Positions 25,441 to 33,907 are shown, numbered from the stretch's first letter. The stretch is 64,000 bases of DNA from Roseomonas indoligenes (GCF_017813365.1 NZ_JAGIZA010000006.1:186001-250000); one strand, 5' to 3'. Notes: a model not told the origin generated them from the letters alone. Numbers and translations: made by a program.

Positions 25441-26115
25441 ATGGAAACGACAGGACAGGGCGTGGCAGGCCAGGGGGCAGGGCAAGGGGGCGCGGACCGC
25501 CGCCCTATCGCCGCCCGCGACACGGGCTTCGCCAATCGCTTCGCGGGCTGGCTGATCGCCCGCCGCGCCTCGCCCAACGGCATCTCGGGTGCCGGCATGG
25601 TGGCGGGGATTCTCGCCGGCCTTGCCCTGGCCGGCACGGCCTGGTGGCCGGAAGCCGCCCGCCCCCTCTGGATTCTCGGCGCCCTCTTCGTCCAGCTCCG
25701 CCTTCTCGCGAACCTGATGGACGGCATGGTCGCCATCGGCCGCGGCGTAGCCTCCCCGGTGGGTGAGCTGTGGAACGAGATCCCCGACCGCGTCTCCGAC
25801 ACTGCCACCCTGCTCGGCCTCGGCGTGGCGGCGGGCAGTCCGGCCTGGGGACTTGCCACCGCGCTCGCGGCCATGGCCACCGCCTATGTCCGCGCCACCG
25901 GCAAGGCCGCCGGGACGCCCAGCGACTTCCGCGGCCCCATGGCGAAGCAGCAGCGCATGGCGCTCGTCACCGTCCTCGCCGTGTTCTGCGCCGTCACACC
26001 GGTCGCCTGGAACGCCCCGCTGCCCTTCTGGGCCCTCGTCATCATCACCGTGCTCGCCTCCGTGACGGCGCTGCGCCGCCTCCACGGCATCGCCGGAAAG
26101 CTTCGCGCCCGATGA
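25441..26115 (+). CDS. CDP-alcohol phosphatidyltransferase family protein
   Basis: A 224-residue membrane enzyme of phospholipid synthesis with about five hydrophobic segments. The family active site is normally DGxxARx8Gx3Dx3D. Here the corresponding stretch is NLMDGMVAIGRGVASPVGE followed by LWNEIPDRVSD, so the first Asp-Gly and the last two Asp are kept but the spacing and the AR pair are changed. That places it in a side branch whose alcohol acceptor is not known. The ATG at 25441 is chosen over an upstream one at 25351. Its stop overlaps the cdsA start (ATGA, 26112-26115). Confidence 0.78.
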   Translation: METTGQGVAGQGAGQGGADRRPIAARDTGFANRFAGWLIARRASPNGISGAGMVAGILAGLALAGTAWWPEAARPLWILGALFVQLRLLANLMDGMVAIGRGVASPVGELWNEIPDRVSDTATLLGLGVAAGSPAWGLATALAAMATAYVRATGKAAGTPSDFRGPMAKQQRMALVTVLAVFCAVTPVAWNAPLPFWALVIITVLASVTALRRLHGIAGKLRAR

Positions 26116-27098
26116 TCCCGAATCCCGAAGGCGGCGTCTTCGCCCACCCCGTCACCACCGGCATCATCGTCGCCACCCTCGCGGTCCTGGCGGTCTCCGG
26201 CCTCGCCATCCTCTGGCTCTCGAAATCCGGCCGCGCGAAGCCGGAATTCCGGCGGGAGCTCTGGCTGCGCTGGGCCTCCTGGTGCGTGCTGCTCCCGCTG
26301 ATGCTCGGCCCCGTCCTGCTCGGCCGCGCCTGGACCATCGGCGCCGTCACGGTCCTCTCCCTGCTTTGCTACCGGGAATACGCGCGCGCCACCGGCCTGT
26401 TCCGGGAACGCGTGCTCAGCGCCACGGTGGTCATCGGCATCCTCGCCGTGAACTTCGCGGCGCTGGACCACTGGTACGGCTTCTTCGTCGCCCTCTGGCC
26501 CCTCATGGCCTGCCTGCTGGCCGTGGCGACCATCCCGCTGGACCGCCCGGCCGGCTACATCCAGCGCGTCGCCCTCGCCATCCTCGCCTTCATGCTCTTC
26601 GGGGCGGGCCTGTCCCATCTCGGCTACATGGCGAACGACCCGGGCTACCGCCCGCTCGTCCTGCTGCTCCTCACCGCCGTCGCGCTGAACGATGTGGCCG
26701 CCTTCACGTCAGGCAAGCTCATCGGCGGCGCGAAGCTCGTGCCGGCCACCAGCCCGAACAAGACCGTCTCCGGCTCCCTCGGCGCCGTGATCGTCACGAC
26801 AACCCTCGTGGCCTTCGTCGGCGGCGCCATCTTCCGCGGCACGCCGCTCGCCAACCCCGTCTGGCTCGTCGCCATGGGGGCGCTGGTCAGCATCGCCGGC
26901 CAGATGGGCGACCTCCTCCTCTCCTCCATCAAGCGCGACCTCGGCATCAAGGATATGGGCACCGTCCTGCCCGGCCATGGCGGCGTGCTGGATCGCTTCA
27001 ACTCCCTCCTCCTCGTTGCCCCCGCGATTTTCCACCTCGTCGGCTATTTCGTGGGCTTCGGCCTCGCCGTGCCCGCGCGCGTCATCACGGGACCATGA
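26112..27098 (+). CDS. cdsA: Phosphatidate cytidylyltransferase
   Basis: A 328-residue membrane enzyme making CDP-diacylglycerol from phosphatidate and CTP. About eight hydrophobic segments precede the C-terminal signature SSIKRDLGIKDMGTVLPGHGG followed by VLDRFNS. The last catalytic-site Asp of the usual LDRxDS reads Asn here. It sits in the middle of a lipid operon and overlaps both neighbours by ATGA, so the three proteins are probably made together: PlsC makes phosphatidate, CdsA activates it and the CDP-alcohol enzyme uses the product. Confidence 0.85.
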   Translation: MIPNPEGGVFAHPVTTGIIVATLAVLAVSGLAILWLSKSGRAKPEFRRELWLRWASWCVLLPLMLGPVLLGRAWTIGAVTVLSLLCYREYARATGLFRERVLSATVVIGILAVNFAALDHWYGFFVALWPLMACLLAVATIPLDRPAGYIQRVALAILAFMLFGAGLSHLGYMANDPGYRPLVLLLLTAVALNDVAAFTSGKLIGGAKLVPATSPNKTVSGSLGAVIVTTTLVAFVGGAIFRGTPLANPVWLVAMGALVSIAGQMGDLLLSSIKRDLGIKDMGTVLPGHGGVLDRFNSLLLVAPAIFHLVGYFVGFGLAVPARVITGP

Positions 27099-27814
27099 TG
27101 GACGACTGGAACCTTCGCCCTGCCCGAGACCTCGGCCTTTCCCCGGCCGATCGCCTGAAGAGCCTTTCGCGCGAACAGGGCCTCGTCGGCCTTGCCCTCA
27201 ACGCCGCCTGGCGCCGAAGCGTGCGCGGCTACCTCGCCGCCGCCCACCGCTTCCGCGTCATGGGGCGGGAGAACCTGCCGGCCGAGCCGCCCTTCGTCCT
27301 CGTCGCCAACCACGCCAGCCACCTGGATGCCCTGGCCCTGGCCGCCGCCCTGCGCGGCCCCGCCGCCCGCCGCGCCCATGCCATGGCCGCCGGTGATCTC
27401 TTCTTCGCCGGGCCAGCCGTCTCGGCCTTCGCCGCCTACGCCATCAACGCCCTGCCGGTGTGGCGCGGCCGCTCCCGCCGCGGTGACCTCGACACCATGC
27501 GCGCGCGGCTGGTCGAGGATCGCCTCGCCTACATTCTCTTTCCCGAGGGAACCCGCAGCCGCGACGGCGCCATGGCCCCATTCCAGCCCGGCCTTGGCAT
27601 GCTCGTCGCCGGAACCGACATCCCCGTCGTGCCCTGCTGGCTGGAGGGTGCACGGGACGCCTGGCCCGCCCAGTCCGCCACCCCGCGCCCCTTCTGCCCC
27701 CTCTCCCTCACCATCGGCCCGCCGCACCGGTTCCCTGATGCGGCGAACGACAAGGCCGGCTGGCAATCCGTCGCCACCACCATGCAGGCCGCCGTCCGTC
27801 GCCTCGCGCCCTGA
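27095..27814 (+). CDS. plsC: 1-acyl-sn-glycerol-3-phosphate acyltransferase family (PlsC)
   Basis: A 239-residue acyltransferase. Motif I is NHASHLD (His and Asp catalytic, about residue 73), motif II is near VWRGRSRRGD, and motif III FPEGTRSRDG binds the acceptor phosphate (about 149-158). Motif IV is in DIPVVPCWLEGA. It lacks long membrane segments apart from the hydrophobic stretch near FFAGPAVSAFAAYAINAL. It starts ATGATG at 27095 inside the cdsA stop. It ends 8 bases before the stop of a convergent flavin monooxygenase gene. Confidence 0.85.
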   Translation: MMDDWNLRPARDLGLSPADRLKSLSREQGLVGLALNAAWRRSVRGYLAAAHRFRVMGRENLPAEPPFVLVANHASHLDALALAAALRGPAARRAHAMAAGDLFFAGPAVSAFAAYAINALPVWRGRSRRGDLDTMRARLVEDRLAYILFPEGTRSRDGAMAPFQPGLGMLVAGTDIPVVPCWLEGARDAWPAQSATPRPFCPLSLTIGPPHRFPDAANDKAGWQSVATTMQAAVRRLAP

Positions 27815-27822
27815 AGGCCCGC

Positions 27823-29088
27823 TCAGGCCCGTGCCGCCTCGTCCAGCCGCGCGGAAAGGCTGGGCCGCGCGTTCAGCAGGACCGGATCGAACCCAGCCTT
27901 CCTCTTGTAGCCGCGCGAGATCTCCTCCAACTCCGAGAAGGGCAGCACCGCCTCGCGCCCGCCAACGGCCTCGAAGCCATCCGGTGCCCGCTGCTCCGCC
28001 AAGTCCAGGACCAGGTCCGGCCCCTGTCCCCGCGCCGCCTGCACCAGCGCCGAGGTCGCCGGCCGCCGTGCCGCCTCGTAGGCCCGCAGCCCCGCCAAAG
28101 CATCGCCCTCCACCGCCAGGTGATAGGCCAGCGTCCGCGCATCCAGCACGCCCTGCGACGCCCCGTTGGACCCGATCGGGTACATCGGGTGCGCCGCATC
28201 CCCCAGCAGCGTCACCCGCCCGCGCGTCCATTCCGGCAGGGGATCGCGGTCCACCATCGGAAACTCGTAGACCTCCTCCGTCGCCCGGATCAGCGAGGGC
28301 ACGGACAGCCACGGCCACTCCCACCCCTCGAAATCCGGCAGGAAGTCCTCGATCCGCCCGGCACGGTTCCAGTCCTCCCGTGCCCAGTGCATGTCGGCCG
28401 GCATCCGCTTCTCGGCGATCCAGTTGATCAGCGCCGGGCGATCCGCCGTCGCCTCCCGGATGGGGTAGCAGACGAACTTCAGGTCGTTCGTCCCCGCCTG
28501 CACCATGGTGCGGCCCGTGAGATAGCCCGGGTGTTCGGACACGGCCCGCCACATCAGGTTCGCATTCCAGCGCGGCGCCCCCTCATGCGGGTGCCAGGCC
28601 GCGCGGATGGCGCTGTGGATGCCGTCCGCGGCCACCACCACGTCCCCGCGCGCGGCGCCGCCGCCGTCCAGCCGCAGCGTCGCGCCATCGCCATCCGATT
28701 CCGCCCCGACCCCGCGCGAGCCGAGATGGATCGCATCCCCAAGCCGCTCCCGCGCCGCCTCCAGCAGAAGCATGAACAGCACGCCGCGATGAATGCTCAC
28801 CTGCGGCCAGCGGTAGCCCGCCGCCAGCCCGCGATCCTCACGCCAAACCTCCTCGCCGCGCTTCGTGGCGTAGAGCAGCTCCCGCGTCGGCACGCCCGCG
28901 GCCAGCACGCGCTCGCCCAGCCCCAGTTCCGTCAGTTCGCGCACGGCATGAGGCAGCAGGTTGATGCCGACGCCGAGCGCCCGCGGCGCCGCCACCGCCT
29001 CGTGCACCTCGACCCCGATACCCGCCTGGTGCAGGGCCATCGCGAGCGTGAGCCCGCCGATTCCGCCGCCGGAAATGACAACGTGCAT
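27823..29088 (-). CDS. FAD-dependent monooxygenase (salicylate-hydroxylase-like)
   Basis: A 421-residue class A flavoprotein hydroxylase. The FAD Rossmann motif VVISGGGIGGLTLAMAL is at the N-terminus. The DG motif is VVVAADGIHSAIR near residue 155. The GD motif RVTLLGDAAHPMYPIGSNGASQ near residue 290 completes the FAD site. Such enzymes hydroxylate aromatic acids or heterocycles with NAD(P)H and oxygen. It is divergent from a MarR regulator with a 56-base gap that holds a palindrome, so it is probably repressed by that regulator until an aromatic inducer is present. Confidence 0.87.
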   Translation of the reverse strand: MHVVISGGGIGGLTLAMALHQAGIGVEVHEAVAAPRALGVGINLLPHAVRELTELGLGERVLAAGVPTRELLYATKRGEEVWREDRGLAAGYRWPQVSIHRGVLFMLLLEAARERLGDAIHLGSRGVGAESDGDGATLRLDGGGAARGDVVVAADGIHSAIRAAWHPHEGAPRWNANLMWRAVSEHPGYLTGRTMVQAGTNDLKFVCYPIREATADRPALINWIAEKRMPADMHWAREDWNRAGRIEDFLPDFEGWEWPWLSVPSLIRATEEVYEFPMVDRDPLPEWTRGRVTLLGDAAHPMYPIGSNGASQGVLDARTLAYHLAVEGDALAGLRAYEAARRPATSALVQAARGQGPDLVLDLAEQRAPDGFEAVGGREAVLPFSELEEISRGYKRKAGFDPVLLNARPSLSARLDEAARA

Positions 29089-29135
29089 TGGCCGTTCCTC
29101 CTCTTGCCGGGCAGGATGGCAGTCCGAGAGGAAAG

Positions 29136-29150
29136 GTTCAACGATTGAAC
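29136..29150. promoter_or_regulatory. Palindrome overlapping the MarR start, candidate MarR operator
   Basis: GTTCAA-CGA-TTGAAC is a perfect 6-3-6 inverted repeat. Its right half contains the TTG start codon of the MarR gene, and it lies about 50 bases before the divergent monooxygenase start. TTCAA...TTGAA half-sites are common for MarR proteins. Binding there would block MarR translation or transcription and the divergent promoter; this is inference. Confidence 0.6.
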
Positions 29151-29621
29151 GATCTGGATGACGAAATCCCGGAACCCGCCGATTTTGGCCCGCTGTCCGG
29201 CACCGTCTCCTACGGCATCAAGCGCGCCTACCTCCGCGTGATCCGCGATCTGGAGGCGTCGCTATCCCCGCTCGGCTTCACGCCGCCGCTGCTCGCCGCC
29301 CTGTCCATCGTCGCCGCCACCCCTGGGATCGCGCCCGCCCGGCTGGCCGCCGCCATGGGCCATGGCCGTTCGCGCGCCGCGCCGCTGCTGGACCACCTGG
29401 AAGGACAGGGCCTTTTGGAACGCCGCGCCGGGCCGGACCGCCGCAGCATCGGCCTCCACGCCACCGCCCAGGGCCGCACGGCCCTGCGCCGCCTCAAGCC
29501 GGTGGTCGCCGAGCACGAGGCCCGCATCACCGCCAGTCTTTCTCCCGCGGAGGCCGGGGCTCTGCCCGTTCTGCTGGAGCGCCTAGCGCCGGACAACTGG
29601 GCGGGCCGCGAATCCTCTTAA
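29145..29621 (+). CDS. MarR family transcriptional regulator
   Basis: A 158-residue winged-helix repressor. The N-terminal helix YGIKRAYLRVIRDLEASLSPLG dimerises. The recognition part is APARLAAAMGHGRSRAAPLLDHLEGQGLL, followed by the wing RRAGPDRRSIGLHATAQG. The start is taken as TTG at 29145 because an AGGAAAGG ribosome site lies about 8 bases upstream; an in-frame ATG at 29088 lacks one and would lie on the divergent gene's start. It probably controls the divergent flavin monooxygenase and itself. Confidence 0.82.
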   Translation: MNDLDDEIPEPADFGPLSGTVSYGIKRAYLRVIRDLEASLSPLGFTPPLLAALSIVAATPGIAPARLAAAMGHGRSRAAPLLDHLEGQGLLERRAGPDRRSIGLHATAQGRTALRRLKPVVAEHEARITASLSPAEAGALPVLLERLAPDNWAGRESS

Positions 29622-29691
29622 GGGTGTCCTGCCGCCCTCGGCGGGCCTAGCCTCCGCCATCCGCCCAGCAAGGGCGGAACGGAGGAAATCA

Positions 29692-30639
29692 GTGAACACC
29701 CCCCATCACGGCCGGCGAACCGTCCTCGCCGGCGCAGCCGCCCTTTCCGCCGCCGCCATCGCGCGCCCCGCCCTGGCCCAGCAACCCGTCCCCTTCTCGG
29801 TCGGCACGGAAGCCCCGCGGTTCCGCGCCCCGCCGAACGCCTGCGACTGCCACTTCCACATCTACGACAACCGCACCCCGCCCGCCCCCGGCGGCCTCGC
29901 CGCGCCCGACGCCTCGCCGGACGACTACCGCAAACTCCAGCAGCGCATCGGCACCACGCGCGGCGTCGTCATCCAGCCCTCGCTCTACGGCACGGACAAC
30001 ACGCCCACGCTGCGGGGCATGGCCGCCCTGGGCCCCAACTTCCGCGGCGTCGCCGTGGTGAACACCTCCGTCACCGATGCCGAGCTGCAGCGCCTGCACG
30101 CCGCCGGCATCCGCGGCATCCGCTTCAACCTCGCCCAGTTCGGCGCCACCACGCTGGAGATGCTGGAACCCCTCTCGCAGCGCGTGGACGCCCTGGGCTG
30201 GCACTGCCAGATCAACATGCCCGGCGAGAAGATCGTGGAGGCCGGCGACACCTTCCGCCGCGTCCGCGGCAAGCTCGTCTTCGATCACCTCGCCCATTGC
30301 CCGCAGCCCGCGGGCGTAGAGAGCGAAACCTTCAAGGTGATCCGCGCCCTCATCGACAAGGGCAACACCTGGGTGAAGCTGTCCGGCGCCTATGCCGACA
30401 CAAAGTCCGGCCCGCCCGCCTACGCGGATTCCAGCGCCGTTGCCCGCGCCTTCGCCGCCGCCGCGCCCCAGCGCATGGTCTGGGGCAGCGACTGGCCCCA
30501 CCCGACCGAGGCGATGGACAAGAAGCCCGACGACGCCGTGCTCTTCGACCTCCTCACGAACTGGGTGCCGGACGAGGCCGCGCGCAAGCGCATCCTCGTG
30601 GACAACCCTGCCGAGCTCTACGACTTCCCGAAGAGCTGA
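29692..30639 (+). CDS. Amidohydrolase family protein (PDC lactonase-like), Tat-exported
   Basis: A 315-residue TIM-barrel hydrolase of the amidohydrolase-2 family, related to 2-pyrone-4,6-dicarboxylate lactonase (LigI). A twin-arginine signal (HGRRTVLAGAAALSAAAIARPALAQ) precedes the enzyme. CDCHFHIYD near residue 57 gives the first metal-site His pair. GWHCQINMPG, FDHLAHCP and WGSDWPHPT supply the later catalytic His and Asp residues. It starts at GTG 29692 behind a clear GGAGGA. A Bug-family gene follows 134 bases downstream, so an uptake-plus-hydrolysis pair is likely. The substrate is probably a lactone or cyclic acid. Confidence 0.8.
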   Translation: MNTPHHGRRTVLAGAAALSAAAIARPALAQQPVPFSVGTEAPRFRAPPNACDCHFHIYDNRTPPAPGGLAAPDASPDDYRKLQQRIGTTRGVVIQPSLYGTDNTPTLRGMAALGPNFRGVAVVNTSVTDAELQRLHAAGIRGIRFNLAQFGATTLEMLEPLSQRVDALGWHCQINMPGEKIVEAGDTFRRVRGKLVFDHLAHCPQPAGVESETFKVIRALIDKGNTWVKLSGAYADTKSGPPAYADSSAVARAFAAAAPQRMVWGSDWPHPTEAMDKKPDDAVLFDLLTNWVPDEAARKRILVDNPAELYDFPKS

Positions 30640-30773
30640 GCCGGGGAAGGGGAGGGGGCGTGGCCCCCTTCCCACCCGTTGACCGCAACAATCCCGCCAT
30701 GCACGAGATCGCCGCAGACACGCCGCCGCCCCTGTCGGGCAGGACAAGGCGAGAGACGGGACAGGAAACCTCC

Positions 30774-31754
30774 ATGACGCCTTCCGGCATCGGCCGCCGC
30801 GCCGCGCTCGCACTCCTGCCGGCGCCCCTCCTTCTGACCCGCGCCCGCGCCGCCCTGCCGGACCGCCCGCTCCGCCTCGTCCTCGGCTTCCCGCCCGGCA
30901 GCGGCCCGGACGTGGTGGGCCGCATTCTGGCCGAGGGCCTTCGCGAGGCCGTTCCCGCCGGCGTGGTGGTGGACAACAAGCCGGGCGCCGCCGGCGCCAT
31001 CGCCGCGCAGGAGGTCGCCCGCGCCGCCCCGGCGGACGGCACCGCCCTGCTCTTCGGGGAGGTCGGCCAGCTCGCCATGGCCCCCAGCACCTATGCCCGC
31101 CTGCCCTATGACCCCGCGCGGGACTTCGCGCCCGTCGCCCAGGTCGCGGCCGCCGACTTCGCCTTCGTCGTCCCCACCACCGTCGCCGCCAACAACCTCG
31201 CGGACTACGTCACCTGGGCGAAAGCCGCGCCGCAGGTCTTCATGGGCACCTTCGGCGCCGGCACCCCCGGCCATTTCGGCGCCGCCATCCTGGCGAACGA
31301 GGCCGGCTTCCCGATCGAGGCCGTCCATTTCCGCGCCACCGGCGACGCGATGACGGCCATCCTCAACGGCAATGTCCAGGGCATGTTCGGCACCGTCGCC
31401 CTCGTCGCCCCGCATGTGAAGGCCGGCAAGCTGAAGGCCCTGGCCGTCACCGGCCCTGCCCGTTCCCCCCTGTTGCCGGAGGTGCCCACCACCACGGAAC
31501 TTGGCCGCCCGTCGCTGGCCTTTGACGCATGGTTCGGCCTCGTCGCCCCCGCCGCGACGCCTGCCCCCACCCTGTCCTCGCTCGACGAGGCCGTGGGCCG
31601 CGCCCTGGCCGCCCCGGCGCTGCGGAGCAAGATGGAGGAGGCCGGTTTCCGCGCCGCCCCCCGGAACCGCGAGGCCTTCGGCGCCCATATGCGCGCCGAG
31701 ACCACCCGCTGGGCCGATGTGGTCAAGAAGACCGGCTTCCGCGCGATCGAGTAG
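30774..31754 (+). CDS. Bug-family (TTT) periplasmic substrate-binding protein, copy 4
   Basis: A 326-residue Bug/TctC protein with a Tat-like signal (GIGRRAALALLPAPLLLTRARA). Family blocks are PLRLVLGFPPGSGPDVVGR, VVVDNKPGAAGAIAAQEVA, TFGAGTPGHFG and the C-terminal SLDEAVGRALAAP. It starts at 30774; an open frame extends further upstream but overlaps the amidohydrolase gene. Position after the lactonase-like enzyme suggests that its ligand is linked to that enzyme's substrate. Confidence 0.87.
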   Translation: MTPSGIGRRAALALLPAPLLLTRARAALPDRPLRLVLGFPPGSGPDVVGRILAEGLREAVPAGVVVDNKPGAAGAIAAQEVARAAPADGTALLFGEVGQLAMAPSTYARLPYDPARDFAPVAQVAAADFAFVVPTTVAANNLADYVTWAKAAPQVFMGTFGAGTPGHFGAAILANEAGFPIEAVHFRATGDAMTAILNGNVQGMFGTVALVAPHVKAGKLKALAVTGPARSPLLPEVPTTTELGRPSLAFDAWFGLVAPAATPAPTLSSLDEAVGRALAAPALRSKMEEAGFRAAPRNREAFGAHMRAETTRWADVVKKTGFRAIE

Positions 31755-31794
31755 ATCCCACCACTGACGTCAGGCACCACGGGAGGACTCAAAC

Positions 31795-32259
31795 TTGGCG
31801 CTTCGCGGCTGGGCGAGCCTCGCGTGGCAGTCCGATTACGGCCAGTTCTACCTTGTTGACCCCGGGGATTCCGCCTTCCGCCCACCGGAAGAGATCACGC
31901 CGGAGATGATGAACCGGAGCCTCTTCGTCCCTGCCAACGGCCTCGTCGTCTACACCGAGGGGTGCCTGCAGCAGCGCATCGACATTGCCATCCACGACAC
32001 GGAGCCGGACCACCCCACGGCCGAGCCGATGGGCGGCAATCCCTGGGCCCGGGTGGGGACCGTCGGCCTCCTCTTCCCGTCGCGCCGCTTCGCGCTCTCC
32101 AGCCCGTCAAGCCCGTCCCCGCTGCCTTGCGGTCCCTTCTTCCTCCTGGATTCCGCGACCGTCATGGCACGGATCAGCTGGATGGAATTCCAGGGCAGCC
32201 GGGACGACAGCGTTCCCGTGGAGCCGGACGTCATCGCCATCGCGCTCTGGCCGGCCTGA
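31795..32259 (+). CDS. Hypothetical protein
   Basis: A 154-residue cytoplasmic protein that I do not recognise. It starts at TTG 31795 behind a clean GGGAGGACT ribosome site. Visible marks are WQSDYGQFYLVDPGD near the N-terminus, an LFVPANGLVVYTEG strand and a C-terminal PDVIAIALWPA. It has no signal peptide, no membrane segment and two Cys. It follows the Bug gene by 40 bases on the same strand and is convergent with the DUF3237 gene. Confidence 0.65.
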   Translation: MALRGWASLAWQSDYGQFYLVDPGDSAFRPPEEITPEMMNRSLFVPANGLVVYTEGCLQQRIDIAIHDTEPDHPTAEPMGGNPWARVGTVGLLFPSRRFALSSPSSPSPLPCGPFFLLDSATVMARISWMEFQGSRDDSVPVEPDVIAIALWPA

Positions 32260-32277
32260 ACCTCGGCGCCAGCGTGC

Positions 32278-32733
32278 CTAGACGGCGTAGACCCGGATCC
32301 GCACGCTCTCCGGCCGCCGCTCCCCGAAGCCGACGAACAGGCTGCGCCCCAGCCAGGCATGCTGCCCCGCCGCCGTCTCGAACACCGGGTTGGTGCGGAA
32401 ATATACCCGCTCCGGCAGCACCGGTTCCCCGCGCATCAGCCGCGCCATGTCCTCCGGCGCGGCCGTTCGCAGACCCCGGTTCACGACATAGACCAGCGCG
32501 CCGTCCGAGAGCCGCAGCGAGTAGCGCGCCTCGATCTCCGCCACCCCGTCCGGCCGGATCAGCTGGAAGTCCGCCCCACCGGGCAGGATCTCCCCCTCCA
32601 TCCGGGGCCCGAAGACCCGCCCGCCATGGATCGGGATGATCCGCCGTTCCCCCAGCGGCGTGGCACCGACCAGGACGGGCGGCCCCACTGCCACGTCCAG
32701 CTCCCCGACGAACTCCCCCAGCGCCTCGGCCAT
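32278..32733 (-). CDS. DUF3237 family protein
   Basis: A 151-residue beta-barrel-type protein of the DUF3237 family. Blocks typical of the family are VGATPLGERRIIPIHGG, GEILPGGADFQLIRPDG, ARYSLRLSDGALVYVVNRG and YFRTNPVFETAAGQHAWLGRS. The biochemical role is not established; members are often near catabolic genes. The start at 32733 follows a small membrane-protein gene by 11 bases, so the two are probably co-transcribed. The frame is open much further upstream, but that part overlaps other genes. Confidence 0.82.
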   Translation of the reverse strand: MAEALGEFVGELDVAVGPPVLVGATPLGERRIIPIHGGRVFGPRMEGEILPGGADFQLIRPDGVAEIEARYSLRLSDGALVYVVNRGLRTAAPEDMARLMRGEPVLPERVYFRTNPVFETAAGQHAWLGRSLFVGFGERRPESVRIRVYAV

Positions 32734-32744
32734 CGTCCCGCCCT

Positions 32745-32963
32745 TCAGATCCGCTTCTCGGCGTCCAGCCGCTTCACGAGCTTCTTGGCCAGGATCTTCC
32801 CGATCCACCCCGCCAAGGGTGCGGCCGGGATCACCAGCACCCAGCCGGCATGCGCGCCCTGCGTCACCATGCCCAGACCCAGGGCGAGCATCAGCCCGCC
32901 CACCAGCGCCCCCATCACCCCGGCGGTGAGCCCAAGGACGAGGATGTCTTCGCGGATTCCCAT
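32745..32963 (-). CDS. Small two-helix membrane protein
   Basis: A 72-residue protein with two hydrophobic segments (LVLGLTAGVMGALVGGLMLAL and GWVLVIPAAPLAGWIG) and a basic C-terminus (KILAKKLVKRLDAEKR). It resembles DUF2798-type two-helix proteins of unknown function, but the match is not certain. It lies directly upstream of the DUF3237 gene on the same strand and divergent from rpsD. Confidence 0.65.
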   Translation of the reverse strand: MGIREDILVLGLTAGVMGALVGGLMLALGLGMVTQGAHAGWVLVIPAAPLAGWIGKILAKKLVKRLDAEKRI

Positions 32964-32988
32964 CCGCGCCCGTTACGGACCCCCCCTG

Positions 32989-33014
32989 GGTTTGACAAGG
33001 CTTGGTTTGACAAG
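32989..33014 (+). repeat. Tandem direct repeat GGTTTGACAAG
   Basis: GGTTTGACAAG occurs at 32989-32999 and again at 33004-33014, a 15-bp period. Each copy contains a perfect -35 hexamer TTGACA. Only the second has a matching -10 box at a normal distance. Confidence 0.8.
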
Positions 33015-33035
33015 CGCCCCCCAATCCCCTATCGG
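33007..33035 (+). promoter_or_regulatory. Sigma70-type promoter of rpsD
   Basis: -35 TTGACA at 33007-33012, a 17-bp spacer, and -10 TATCGG at 33030-33035. This predicts transcription from about 33042 and a leader of about 160 bases before the rpsD ATG. In many bacteria S4 represses its own operon through such leaders; whether this one does is unknown. Confidence 0.65.
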
Positions 33036-33204
33036 CCGCCGCTCTTCCCGGGAACGTGGACGTGCCCAGGGGCCTTTGGCCTCCTGCCCGGCGCGCGCCC
33101 GCCCCGGCCCCGCAGTTCCGCGGGCGCCGAGGGACTACCGGGACAACACCACGGGCAACGAGCTGAACAGCCGCCAGCCCGGACTGCGATGAAGGAGCCG
33201 GCGC

Positions 33205-33822
33205 ATGACCAAGCGCGCGGAAAGCAAGTACAAGATCAACCGCCGCCTCGGCGTGAACCTCTGGGGCCGCGCGAAGTCCCCGATCGCCAAGCGCGAGTAC
33301 GGCCCCGGCCAGCACGGCCAGCGCCGCAAGAACAAGCCGACCGACTTCGGCATCCAGCTGATGGCGAAGCAGAAGCTGAAGGGCTACTACGGCAACATCG
33401 GCGAGAAGCAGTTCCGCAAGTACTACGACGAGGCCGTGCGCCGTAAGGGCGACACCTCGGAGAACCTGATCGAGCTGCTGGAGCGCCGCCTGGACTGCGT
33501 GGTGTACCGCATGAAGTTCGTGGTCACGCCCTTCGCCGCCCGCCAGTTCGTCAACCACGGCCATGTCACCGTGAACGGCCAGCGCGTGAACATCTCCTCC
33601 TACCTCGTGAAGGACGGCGACGTCATCGAGGTGAAGGAGAAGTCGAAGGGCCTCACCGCCGTGCTCGACGCTGCCCAGTCCGGCGAGCGCGACGTGCCGG
33701 AATACATCCAGGTGGACCACCGCCAGATGAAGGGCTCCTTCGTCCGCGCCCCGAAGCTGTCCGACGTGCCCTATCCCGTGCAGATGGAACCGAACCTCGT
33801 CGTCGAGTTCTACTCGCGCTGA
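33205..33822 (+). CDS. rpsD: 30S ribosomal protein S4
   Basis: A 205-residue primary 16S rRNA-binding protein of the small subunit. [20 protein letters not shown] is the standard alphaproteobacterial start, and [13 protein letters not shown] follows. The S4 RNA-binding domain is [15 protein letters not shown]... (about residues 92-155), with [22 protein letters not shown]. The end VEFYSR is canonical. Length is normal. It is a single-gene unit here, with a consensus promoter 170-198 bases upstream and a strong hairpin 31 bases after the stop. Confidence 0.97.
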   Translation: MTKRAESKYKINRRLGVNLWGRAKSPIAKREYGPGQHGQRRKNKPTDFGIQLMAKQKLKGYYGNIGEKQFRKYYDEAVRRKGDTSENLIELLERRLDCVVYRMKFVVTPFAARQFVNHGHVTVNGQRVNISSYLVKDGDVIEVKEKSKGLTAVLDAAQSGERDVPEYIQVDHRQMKGSFVRAPKLSDVPYPVQMEPNLVVEFYSR

Positions 33823-33853
33823 TCAAACCCAGCCCTTAGGTTGGCGTTGCCCG

Positions 33854-33884
33854 GACGGCCGGAGGGGATCACCCTCCGGCCGTC
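33854..33884 (+). terminator. Rho-independent-type terminator of rpsD
   Basis: GACGGCCGGAGGG and CCCTCCGGCCGTC form a perfect 13-bp stem around a 5-base loop, starting 31 bases after the rpsD stop. TCTGTTTCC follows as a weak U-tract. Confidence 0.85.
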
Positions 33885-33907
33885 TCTGTTTCCGGGGATC
33901 GCCGACC

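Noticed and set aside
30297-30773. A 5' extension of the Bug gene that starts at 30774
   Set aside because: The extra codons overlap the amidohydrolase gene out of frame and would bury the signal peptide.
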